DNA of 7,753 bases. Source: Thioalkalivibrio sp. (GTDB lineage: Bacteria > Pseudomonadota > Gammaproteobacteria > SpSt-1174). The position numbers were made by a program, and so were the translations under genes. Position 1 is the first letter of the stretch. Each line of letters begins with the position of its first letter. Shown in pieces: positions 1-4,649 of the stretch. Below the pieces are notes generated by a model, which searched no databases, was not told the DNA's origin, and was given only the letters and a program-made list of their open reading frames with translations. The DNA is taken from assembly GCA_011046015.1 (NCBI GenBank), contig DSBO01000077.1, positions 1 through 7,753 of the forward strand, given 5' to 3'.

Positions 1-192
1 CCCCACCCACACCGCGTAGGCCGTGCCGACAGGCAGCTGCTTCATGGCCACCGCCAGCAGCCAGAAGCTCGCGACCATCATCAGCACTGTCCACATCGAC
101 GGCCACAGCCGCGTGAAGCCTTGCGTGTATTTCAAACCGATGGCCCAGCCGACCTCGAACAGGCCCGCCAGGAAGAGAATCATCCACGTCAT
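1..192 (-). CDS. gdx: Guanidinium exporter Gdx (SugE), SMR family, partial (N-terminal 64 residues)
   Basis: This is a small multidrug resistance (SMR) family transporter of the Gdx/SugE branch, which exports guanidinium in exchange for protons as a dual-topology inner-membrane dimer. The protein starts MTWMILFLAGLFEVGWAIGL. Glu13, the essential proton/substrate carboxylate of SMR proteins, is present, followed by the LKYTQGF loop and, near the cut, LPVGTAYAVWVG. From memory the sequence aligns residue for residue with E. coli SugE (family length about 105 residues), so roughly 40 C-terminal residues lie outside the window. Two of the four expected helices are visible. The ATG at 192-190 lies 9 bases after a GGGGA ribosome binding site that is part of a riboswitch expression platform. 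Assignment to Gdx rather than the EmrE-like drug exporters rests on sequence resemblance and on the guanidine-II riboswitch upstream. Confidence 0.95.
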   Translation of the reverse strand, partial: MTWMILFLAGLFEVGWAIGLKYTQGFTRLWPSMWTVLMMVASFWLLAVAMKQLPVGTAYAVWVG

Positions 193-201
193 TGAGGTAT
201 T

Positions 202-261
202 TCCCCGAAACTCGGGGTCGTCCCCGGTTGATACGGTAGCGCCCGGGTCGTCCTCGGGCGC
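202..261 (-). promoter_or_regulatory. Guanidine-II (mini-ykkC) riboswitch in the gdx leader
   Basis: Read on the minus strand, the leader holds two hairpins, each capped by the tetraloop ACGA, the hallmark (ACGR) of the guanidine-II class. P1 (261-239) has a 7-bp GC-rich outer stem, one bulged A and an inner GG/CC closing the loop. P2 (226-213) is CGGGG-ACGA-CCCCG. The linker between them is 12 bases. The CCCC strand of P2 (217-214) can instead pair with GGGG of the ribosome binding site (206-203), giving the 6-bp stem CCCCGA/TCGGGG with a three-base loop. The two folds exclude each other. Known family behaviour is that guanidinium stabilises the paired P1/P2 loops and frees the ribosome binding site, so translation of the exporter is expected to turn ON with ligand. 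Position directly before a gdx gene is the classic context. Confidence 0.93.
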
Positions 262-281
262 CAGAAGAGGCAAGTGGGCCT

Positions 282-310
282 ATTCTAGTGCCCCGGCCCG
301 TTCCTGGCCA
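282..310 (-). promoter_or_regulatory. Candidate sigma-70 promoter of gdx
   Basis: On the minus strand a -10-like TAGAAT (287-282) lies 17 bases after TGGCCA (310-305), which matches the -35 consensus at 4 of 6 positions. Transcription would start near 274, about 13 bases before riboswitch hairpin P1, giving a leader of about 80 bases that contains the whole riboswitch. The placement is what makes this plausible; the -35 is weak. Confidence 0.5.
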
Positions 311-394
311 GAAGGTGCACAACCCCACGGGTTCTCGGTGTTTGCCGGCGCTGTTCCGTGCCAGCATGGGTCTTCCCCCGCACAAGGAGCCGCC

Positions 395-1039
395 ATGGAT
401 ACCCCGGAACTGCACATCAAGGTCGACACCCGCGAGAAGGGCAAGATCATCCAGCGTCTGGAGGGCCTCGATGGCGTGCACCTCGAGTTCGTGGAAATGG
501 ACCTGGGCGACTATCTGCTCCCCGGCGACGTCATCATCGAGCGCAAGTCGGCCACCGACCTCATCCTGAGCGTGGTGGACAAGAGCCTCTGGGCCAAGGT
601 GGCCAAGCTTCGCAGCCAGCACGCGCGCGTCGTCTACATCGTGGAGGGCGACCTCTACACGGCCCGCTTTCACCAGCAGGCGCTGGACGTGCACCGCGCC
701 CTGTCCATGATGGTGATCGACCACGGCGTATCCATCCTCCCGAGCCCCGATGCCGACAACAGCGGCATGCTGGTCTACCTGCTCGGCCTCGCCGCACTGC
801 AGGGGCCGGAGACAGGCGAACGCGCGGGAAAGCCCAACATCCGCATCGATGCGCAGCTCTACCTGCTGGCCAGCCTCCCCAACATCGACCCCGACCGCGC
901 CAAGGCACTGCTCAAGCACTTCGGCAGCGCCCGCCAGGTCATGACGGCAGATGCCGATGCGCTCGCGAAGGTGGAAGGTATCGACCGCGAGACGGCCGAG
1001 CGGATCGCGGAGGTCCTAGATTACGGGGCAAACGGCTGA
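395..1039 (+). CDS. Stand-alone ERCC4/XPF-type nuclease with C-terminal helix-hairpin-helix region
   Basis: The 214-residue product is an ERCC4-fold nuclease, the catalytic module of XPF/Mus81/Hef structure-specific endonucleases. It carries VDTRE at residues 10-14, GDY at 38-40 and the metal-binding ERKSATD at 49-55, preceded by VII, which matches the XPF motif GDX(n)ERKXXXD. YIVEG at 81-85 fits the following core strand. Residues about 155-208 resemble tandem helix-hairpin-helix DNA binding (LPNIDPDRAKALLKHFG and a second unit around VEGIDRETAERI). No helicase domain is present, unlike archaeal Hef or eukaryotic XPF. The start was set at 395 because AAGGAG sits five bases before it and homology begins there; the open frame continues upstream to 23 but crosses the gdx regulatory region. 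It probably acts on branched or flapped DNA in repair. That role is inferred, since bacterial members are poorly characterised. Confidence 0.88.
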   Translation: MDTPELHIKVDTREKGKIIQRLEGLDGVHLEFVEMDLGDYLLPGDVIIERKSATDLILSVVDKSLWAKVAKLRSQHARVVYIVEGDLYTARFHQQALDVHRALSMMVIDHGVSILPSPDADNSGMLVYLLGLAALQGPETGERAGKPNIRIDAQLYLLASLPNIDPDRAKALLKHFGSARQVMTADADALAKVEGIDRETAERIAEVLDYGANG

Positions 1040-1070
1040 AGATCGCAGCCAGGCGCAGTGAAAGAACGGG

Positions 1071-1092
1071 CGCCAGGCCAGACGGCCTGGCG
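1071..1092. terminator. Perfect 9-bp inverted repeat between convergent genes
   Basis: CGCCAGGCC and GGCCTGGCG flank the four-base loop AGAC. The hairpin lies in the 129-base gap where the plus-strand nuclease gene and the minus-strand flavin-reductase gene converge. There is no T-tract on the plus side, and only a mixed GTTCTTT a few bases beyond it on the minus strand, so a bidirectional terminator or mRNA 3'-end stabiliser is plausible but the structure is not canonical. Confidence 0.4.
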
Positions 1093-1168
1093 TGATGCTC
1101 ACGCCGGCGGATCGAGTCCTGGGGCTATCGTGCCCGCCAACCGATTCCGCCTCATCGCCCGTCATGCG

Positions 1169-1711
1169 CTAAACGCCGGGCGGCAGTTTCGAGGCCATCA
1201 GCTTGCGGCGGTCGTATTTCCGGCCATCGGCGATGAAGGTCCCATCCCCCACCGCATGCAGCGTGCTCCGCTCCTTGCGCGTGCCATCGAACCAGGCGGC
1301 CACGGCATCCAGCACCACGATGTTGTGCCGCTCGACGATATCGACCACCTTGCACTCGATATTGGCAATGCACTCCCCGATAAGGGGCGCCCCGACCTCC
1401 CTGGCCGCCCCCGGCGTGAGCCCGAAGCGCGCGAACTTGTCGGTATCCGCACCCGAGCAGGTGCCAATAACCACCACGGTATCCAGCATGTCCACGGTGG
1501 GAATGGCGATCACACACTCGCGGGTCTTTTCAAGCGCCCGGTACGAGTAATTCCATTCCCCGGTGGTGATGGCAAATTGCGGGGTGAAGTCCATCACCAT
1601 CGTCCAGGAAATGGTCATGATGTTGTTTCGGCCACCGTCGCAGGTGGTCACCAGGACAACCGGGCCGGGCTCGAGGAAGGTGAAGGCCTTGCCGAGATCC
1701 ATCTTGCGCAT
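1169..1711 (-). CDS. Flavin-reductase-like FMN-binding split-barrel protein
   Basis: The 180-residue protein belongs to the flavin reductase-like / DIM6-NTAB family, which binds FMN in a split beta-barrel and either reduces flavin for a partner enzyme or acts as an FMN-dependent oxidoreductase. Family features visible are NIMTISWTM (residues 30-38, the FMN-phosphate region), ECVIAIPT (65-72), IGTCSGADTDKF (82-93), LIGECIANIECKV (110-122) and a C-terminal HAVGDGTFIADGRKYDRR segment. Length is normal for the family. The ATG at 1711 is preceded by GGTGAG six bases upstream; a second Met at residue 4 is too close to that site. The gap to the upstream GNAT stop is 75 bases, so co-transcription is possible. 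No partner monooxygenase lies nearby, so the substrate cannot be named. Confidence 0.85.
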   Translation of the reverse strand: MRKMDLGKAFTFLEPGPVVLVTTCDGGRNNIMTISWTMVMDFTPQFAITTGEWNYSYRALEKTRECVIAIPTVDMLDTVVVIGTCSGADTDKFARFGLTPGAAREVGAPLIGECIANIECKVVDIVERHNIVVLDAVAAWFDGTRKERSTLHAVGDGTFIADGRKYDRRKLMASKLPPGV

Positions 1712-1753
1712 GGTTTTCTCACCGTATCATCTGCGAAGAGGTTGGTTCAGAGG

Positions 1754-1779
1754 CCGTGGTTCCTATGGGAAACCGTGGT
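1754..1779. repeat. CCGTGGT direct repeat with internal GGTTCC/GGAAACC hairpin
   Basis: CCGTGGT occurs at 1754-1760 and 1773-1779. Between the copies GGTTCC and GGAAACC can form a small bulged hairpin. The right part reads on into GTGGTCTGTCCCC, ending at the GNAT stop codon (1787-1789). The sequence lies in the gap between the GNAT and flavin-reductase genes and resembles dispersed repeats seen in some proteobacterial genomes, but this is from memory and only one copy is in the window. Confidence 0.35.
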
Positions 1780-1786
1780 CTGTCCC

Positions 1787-2290
1787 CTAGTTGCCCCCCC
1801 GGCCTGCGCGGCTGTACTCACTTTTCTCCAGCCTCATATGTAGCAGCCCAACGCGCGCTCCCGAGGGATCGGTCCGTTCTTCGACGGCGTACGGACGGAA
1901 GTTCATTCCCGCGTATAACAGGAGCGCCGGCGTGTTATCGTTGAAGACGGAGATCCTCACCTCCTGGGCTCCATACGCATCGAATGCCCGCTGGATCATG
2001 TGCGAGACCAAGAGGCGCCCAACCCCTTGCCCACGAAAGTCCGGCGCCACCACCACATTGCCAACGAAGGCCCATCGCCCTGCCTGGACGTCGTAAAGGT
2101 TGGCAAAGCCGATCACCGCGTCTCTGTTCACCGCCACCGTCAGTTCGTTTCTGGATTCGGCCAACGCCTGCATCTGTTCGATGGTGAACGGGTGCATTCC
2201 CTTAGGGTAGACGCGAAACAACTCGTTCCGGCTGGGCACCAGCCGCACGATCGCGTCAAAGTCGTTTCTCGTTGCTGCACGTAGTTCCAT
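1787..2290 (-). CDS. GNAT-family N-acetyltransferase
   Basis: The 167-residue product begins MELRAATRNDFDAIVRLV, the usual beta1-alpha1 opening of GNAT enzymes, which transfer acetyl from acetyl-CoA to an amine. Motif A is VVVAPDFRGQGVGRLL, with the CoA-pyrophosphate-binding RGQGVG at residues 86-91, followed by the family-typical NDNTPALLLYAGMNF (117-131). The fold is complete, but the acceptor substrate cannot be predicted. The ATG at 2290 was chosen because homology starts there; no good ribosome binding site precedes it (GAGG is 16 bases away). An upstream TTG at 2338 or a GTG between them is possible. GC is visibly lower (mid to high 50s) than in neighbours, which suggests horizontal acquisition. 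A seven-C run near the 3' end (1794-1800 on the plus strand) could make the C-terminal tail variable or error-prone. Confidence 0.85.
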   Translation of the reverse strand: MELRAATRNDFDAIVRLVPSRNELFRVYPKGMHPFTIEQMQALAESRNELTVAVNRDAVIGFANLYDVQAGRWAFVGNVVVAPDFRGQGVGRLLVSHMIQRAFDAYGAQEVRISVFNDNTPALLLYAGMNFRPYAVEERTDPSGARVGLLHMRLEKSEYSRAGRGGN

Positions 2291-2543
2291 TCGCGCTTTG
2301 ACGCCGCCTCGCTGAATCACCACCCCGAGAAGAGGCAATTGGGAGATAAATGATTACTCTAACTACAACTAGCGGCCCTTAATGCCCGGTTTAAACCGAT
2401 CAATTGGGACCCGTAACAACGCGGCACGCCGTAAATCAAGAGTATAGAGAGACGAAACCGGACAAGCCGCACGGAACCGGTCACGATAAACGTTTTACGA
2501 ATATCTGTGAGGAAAGAACGAAGCGCGGTCACGGGTTCTCTCA
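2291..2543. other. Low-GC intergenic stretch upstream of the GNAT gene
   Basis: About 250 bases without a convincing gene lie between the GNAT start and the lipocalin stop. GC falls to roughly 45-50% in 2341-2520, against about 65-70% around it. It holds the 12-base palindrome CGGTTTAAACCG (2387-2398) and two copies of CAATTGGGA (2336-2344, 2401-2409). A minus-strand reading frame of 61 codons (2544-2359) overlaps the lipocalin stop as TAATG, but its codon use is unlike real genes here. The stretch presumably contains the GNAT promoter; no clear -35/-10 pair stands out. Confidence 0.5.
2387..2398. promoter_or_regulatory. Perfect 12-base palindrome, possible operator
   Basis: CGGTTTAAACCG is fully self-complementary and sits about 100 bases upstream of the GNAT ATG in AT-rich DNA. 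Size and position suit a dimeric repressor site, but there is no adjacent regulator gene and no second copy in the window, so the role is conjecture. Confidence 0.25.
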
Positions 2544-3086
2544 TTACTCTTGGCCGGGACTCTCCACAAACTTCTCGATCTCATACCCGTTCTCCACCAG
2601 GATCTGCTCGATCCTCCCCGTCGCCTCGTCCCCCAGATCACGATTGCTTGCCAGCACCCAGCCATACGTCCGTTCCGGGTGCCCGACCACCACCCAGGAA
2701 TAATCCTCCGCCAGCCCGATCACCCAGTAATCGCCCCAGAACCACTGGCGGCCGAGGAAGTGGACGAAGCTGACTTCGAGCTTGGCGTTGGTGTCGGTAT
2801 CGACGACGCGGGCGACGCCGTGGGCCTGGTCGTACTCGCCGCCCTCGACGCGGCAGCGATTGAGCACGTCGATGCGGCCGTCTTCGCTCTGGGTGTAGGT
2901 GGCGGTGGTGTCGGCCACGCACCGGGCCTGGAAGCGGTTGGGGATCTTGGCGATCTCGTGCCAGGTGCCGGTGTAGCGCGCAAGGTCGACGTGCTCGACG
3001 GTGGCGGGGGTGTCGCCCTCGCGCACCGGGCCGCCGCAGGCGGTGAGGAGCAGGGCGAGCGTGAGGGTGGCGAGAGCCTGTTTCAT
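2544..3086 (-). CDS. blc: Lipocalin-family outer-membrane lipoprotein (Blc-like)
   Basis: The 180-residue product has a lipoprotein signal peptide: MKQ, a hydrophobic stretch ALATLTLALLL, then the lipobox LTAC with the acylated Cys at residue 17. The next residues are GG rather than Asp, compatible with outer-membrane sorting. The mature part carries the lipocalin signature YTGTWHEIAKIPNRFQ (about 38-53, with the invariant GxW), then TATYTQSEDGRIDVLNRC, a central LEVSF strand and WVIGLAEDYSWVVVGHPERTYGWVLASN, closely paralleling E. coli Blc. It probably binds lysophospholipid or other fatty ligands in envelope maintenance (family knowledge). Cys56 and Cys78 could form a disulfide. The start ATG abuts nine Cs, with only GGAA as a weak ribosome binding site before them. 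The gene lies 44 bases downstream of the Gly/Met-tail gene and may share its transcript. Confidence 0.92.
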   Translation of the reverse strand: MKQALATLTLALLLTACGGPVREGDTPATVEHVDLARYTGTWHEIAKIPNRFQARCVADTTATYTQSEDGRIDVLNRCRVEGGEYDQAHGVARVVDTDTNAKLEVSFVHFLGRQWFWGDYWVIGLAEDYSWVVVGHPERTYGWVLASNRDLGDEATGRIEQILVENGYEIEKFVESPGQE

Positions 3087-3095
3087 GGGGGGGGG
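3087..3095. repeat. Nine-G homopolymer abutting the lipocalin start codon
   Basis: On the coding (minus) strand nine Cs separate the only ribosome-binding-like GGAA from the ATG of the lipocalin gene. Slippage here would change that spacing without shifting the reading frame. It is also a place where sequencing errors are common. Confidence 0.6.
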
Positions 3096-3130
3096 ATTCC
3101 GTTCCGGTCTGCGCGTGGTGGTTACTGCGG

Positions 3131-3538
3131 TCAGGGGAGCTGGATCCCGCCACCACCCATGCCGCCGCCCATACCCCCGGGACCACCCATGCCACCGCCG
3201 CCGCCCTGGCCGGGCAGGACCAGGCCGGAGGCGGCCTCACGGCGCATTTCCTCGAGCTGGCGCATGGTGCGCTCGATGGCCTTCTCGGCCTCGGTGGCGA
3301 ATTTCTTGGCGGCCTCTTCCAGCGAGCTGGCCGGGATCTCGAAGTTGAGCGGCAGCGGGCCGGCGGAGGACATGAGCTGGGCCTCGCCCAGGTAGACGAC
3401 GGGGCGGGTGGTGTCGGTCTCGCCCTGGCCGTTGACGGGGGTGAGGCGGCGGATGCTGCCGATCTTGCGGTCGGTGAAGAGCTCTTCGAGGTAGAGCTCG
3501 TTCGGGTTCATCTCGGGGGTGGTCTGGTCCTGCGCCAT
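3131..3538 (-). CDS. Conserved hypothetical protein with coiled region and Gly/Met-rich tail
   Basis: The 135-residue protein has no signal peptide or membrane segment and is presumably cytoplasmic. Residues about 9-80 include LYLEELFTDRKIGSIRRL and PVNGQGETD, then VYLGEAQLMSSAGPLPLNFEI. An amphipathic, probably coiled helix (SLEEAAKKFATEAEKAIERT onward to about residue 100) follows. The C-terminus is a low-complexity Gly/Met/Pro tail ending GGGIQLP. From memory, proteins with this layout (FTDRK-IGxIRRLTPV, LPLNFEI, Gly-rich end) are widespread in Gammaproteobacteria without an assigned role. The ATG at 3538 was preferred over one 33 bases upstream because AGAGG lies six bases before it and the conserved part starts after it. 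It is divergent from the membrane miniprotein gene at 3662 and may lead a transcript with the lipocalin gene. No function can be assigned. Confidence 0.75.
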   Translation of the reverse strand: MAQDQTTPEMNPNELYLEELFTDRKIGSIRRLTPVNGQGETDTTRPVVYLGEAQLMSSAGPLPLNFEIPASSLEEAAKKFATEAEKAIERTMRQLEEMRREAASGLVLPGQGGGGGMGGPGGMGGGMGGGGIQLP

Positions 3539-3617
3539 GGGGGGCCTCTGGTCATTTAGCAACGATGCCAAAAGGTTAGCAGGAAACGGGGCGCGATTCG
3601 AAACCGGGGGCTATGCT

Positions 3618-3639
3618 CGGGTCTGGGCCCGCAGACCCG
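3618..3639. repeat. Perfect 8-bp inverted repeat in the divergent intergenic region
   Basis: CGGGTCTG and CAGACCCG flank the loop GGCCCG, between the divergent genes starting at 3538 (minus) and 3662 (plus). It ends 22 bases before the plus-strand ATG and, if transcribed, would form a stable hairpin in that leader just before the GAGGAGGA ribosome binding site. As DNA it could equally be an operator for the divergent pair. Confidence 0.45.
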
Positions 3640-3661
3640 CCTGTGACCACGAGGAGGAGAC

Positions 3662-3874
3662 ATGCGTTACCTGGAGGGGGCCGACCCGGCGCAGACGGCC
3701 TTTGCCGGCAGCCACGCCCTGCTGCTCGGCTCGGCGGTGTACGGGCTGCTGCTGGGGGCGGGCCTGCTGGCCTTCGGCTGGCGCCGCAAGGAGCTGTGGA
3801 TGACGTTCTGGGGCGGGCTGCTGGGGCTGGGCAGCGCGGGCTACCTGGGGGCGTACGCGCTGGGGTATGCCTGA
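3662..3874 (+). CDS. Two-helix membrane miniprotein, hypothetical
   Basis: The 70-residue protein has an N-terminal soluble stretch (MRYLEGADPAQTAFAG) and two predicted transmembrane helices, about residues 18-39 (ALLLGSAVYGLLLGAGLLAF) and 47-69 (Gly-rich, ending YLGAYALGYA). They are joined by a short WRRKE loop. The positive-inside rule puts the loop in the cytoplasm and both ends in the periplasm. The ribosome binding site GAGGAGGA lies just before the ATG and is strong, which supports real translation. Glycine-rich helices suggest tight helix packing or oligomerisation. I do not recognise a family. It converges with ppnP, with 43 bases between stop codons. Confidence 0.7.
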   Translation: MRYLEGADPAQTAFAGSHALLLGSAVYGLLLGAGLLAFGWRRKELWMTFWGGLLGLGSAGYLGAYALGYA

Positions 3875-3881
3875 GCGGGCC

Positions 3882-3908
3882 CGGGGCGGGACGCCGGGCG
3901 GCGCCCCG
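3882..3908. terminator. GC-rich inverted repeat between convergent genes
   Basis: CGGGGCG (3882-3888) and CGCCCCG (3902-3908) can form a 7-bp stem with a 13-base loop in the 43-base gap between the membrane miniprotein and ppnP stops. No T-tract follows on either strand, so termination is only suggested by position. Confidence 0.3.
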
Positions 3909-3917
3909 CCGGCAGGG

Positions 3918-4199
3918 TCACTTGTACAGGCAGAGGTAGGAGGCTTCCTCGTCGATACGCACGCCGAACGTCACGTTGGCCGGCACGACGAAGGTCTCGC
4001 CCACGCCGATCGCGCGCCAGTCGGGCTCGTTCGGCAGCTGCACGGCCATCTGGCCGCTGACCAGGGTCATGTGCTCGACCTGGCTGGTGCCGAACTCGTA
4101 CTCGCCCGCGGCCATCACGCCGACGGTGGCCGGACCGCCGTCCGCGGTGAAGGCGATGGATTTGCCCTTGCCGTCGAAGTATTCGTTTACCTTGAACAT
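3918..4199 (-). CDS. ppnP: Pyrimidine/purine nucleoside phosphorylase PpnP
   Basis: The 93-residue protein matches the PpnP (YaiE, formerly DUF1255) family: a small cupin-like beta-barrel that phosphorolyses purine and pyrimidine nucleosides to the free base and (deoxy)ribose 1-phosphate in salvage. It opens with MFKVNEYFDGKGKSIAF, followed by a VGVMAAGEYEFGTSQVEHMT stretch, a SGQMAVQLP segment, the WRAIGVGETFVVPANVTFGV barrel strands and the terminal YLCLY signature, all close to E. coli YaiE. Length is exactly typical (about 94). The start at 4199 follows GGGGCAG about eight bases upstream. The gene appears monocistronic, convergent with 3662 and divergent from 4300. Confidence 0.93.
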   Translation of the reverse strand: MFKVNEYFDGKGKSIAFTADGGPATVGVMAAGEYEFGTSQVEHMTLVSGQMAVQLPNEPDWRAIGVGETFVVPANVTFGVRIDEEASYLCLYK

Positions 4200-4231
4200 C
4201 GGTGCTGCCCCGGTGGGTTGGAAAGTCGGCT

Positions 4232-4237
4232 ATTCTA
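4232..4237 (-). promoter_or_regulatory. Candidate -10 element for ppnP
   Basis: TAGAAT on the minus strand lies 32 bases before the ppnP ATG, giving a leader of about 26 bases. The flanking GCTAGAATAG is similar to the element before gdx. The only -35 candidate (TTCCGG, 16-base spacer) is poor. Confidence 0.4.
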
Positions 4238-4299
4238 GCAACTCGCGCCCGGCCCGGAAGCAGGCCCTCACTCAATCGATACGCCTGGAGGAGGGAAAC

Positions 4300-4632
4300 A
4301 TGACCGAACATCACCCGACCACCCTGGAAAAAGCGACCGCGATCCTGTTCGTGGTGGTGCTGGCGGCGGCCTGGATCGGCCTTGCCTGGATACTCGTCGA
4401 GTTCCCGCGCGCGTTCTTCGCGGAGGGCCAGCCCCTGCCGGGCATCACGCGGCTGGCGCTGCTCACGTTCCCCTGGGGCATGCTCTTTATCTTTCCCTCC
4501 GTGATCGGCGCGTTCCTGATGTGGCGCGGGTTGCGCCGCCCCGCCTGGGCGCTGATCCTCATCCCGGCGGCGGCCACCCTGGCCCTGGTTCCCCTGCTGC
4601 TCTGGGCGCTGTATCTTCCCGCGCTGAACTGA
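4300..4632 (+). CDS. Three-helix inner-membrane protein, hypothetical
   Basis: The 110-residue protein has a short polar N-terminus (MTEHHPTTLEKAT) and three predicted transmembrane helices: about residues 14-33 (AILFVVVLAAAWIGLAWILV), 52-71 (LALLTFPWGMLFIFPSVIGA) and 80-107 (AWALILIPAAATLALVPLLL and on). A basic WRGLRRP loop sits between the second and third. The ATG at 4300 follows a strong GGAGGAGGG; the frame is open further upstream but runs antisense through ppnP. The gene ends 17 bases before the HIT-family gene, so the two are likely co-transcribed. I recognise no family and see no catalytic residues in the helices. Confidence 0.75.
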   Translation: MTEHHPTTLEKATAILFVVVLAAAWIGLAWILVEFPRAFFAEGQPLPGITRLALLTFPWGMLFIFPSVIGAFLMWRGLRRPAWALILIPAAATLALVPLLLWALYLPALN

Positions 4633-4649
4633 CTCACCGAGACGAGACC

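Noticed and set aside
88..92. HIT protein considered inactive because the triad reads QLHIH instead of HxHxH
   Set aside because: The listed span gives protein residues 88-92 (the protein is encoded at 4650-5072). The nucleophile position His is kept, and from memory the Gln form is common in this subgroup.
23..394. Upstream extension of the ERCC4 nuclease reading frame (124 extra codons)
   Set aside because: It runs antisense through gdx and its riboswitch, lacks resemblance to the nuclease family, and a good ribosome binding site with ATG occurs at 395.
1058..1843. Long plus-strand open frame
   Set aside because: It is antisense to the flavin-reductase gene and the end of the GNAT gene; its His/Gly/Arg-rich composition is typical of a GC-rich shadow frame.
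2336..2409. CAATTGGGA direct repeats 65 bases apart as insertion-site duplications
   Set aside because: Nine-base repeats are expected by chance in a window this size, and no element lies between them.
1787..2543. Integron cassette idea (GNAT gene next to a lipocalin gene, low GC)
   Set aside because: I could not find attC-like core sites (GTTRRRY and its partner) in suitable positions, and no integrase is present.
2550..3395. 281-codon plus-strand open frame across lipocalin and the Gly/Met-tail gene
   Set aside because: It spans two real minus-strand genes and translates the Gly-rich tail as a Pro-rich run; no start signal supports it.
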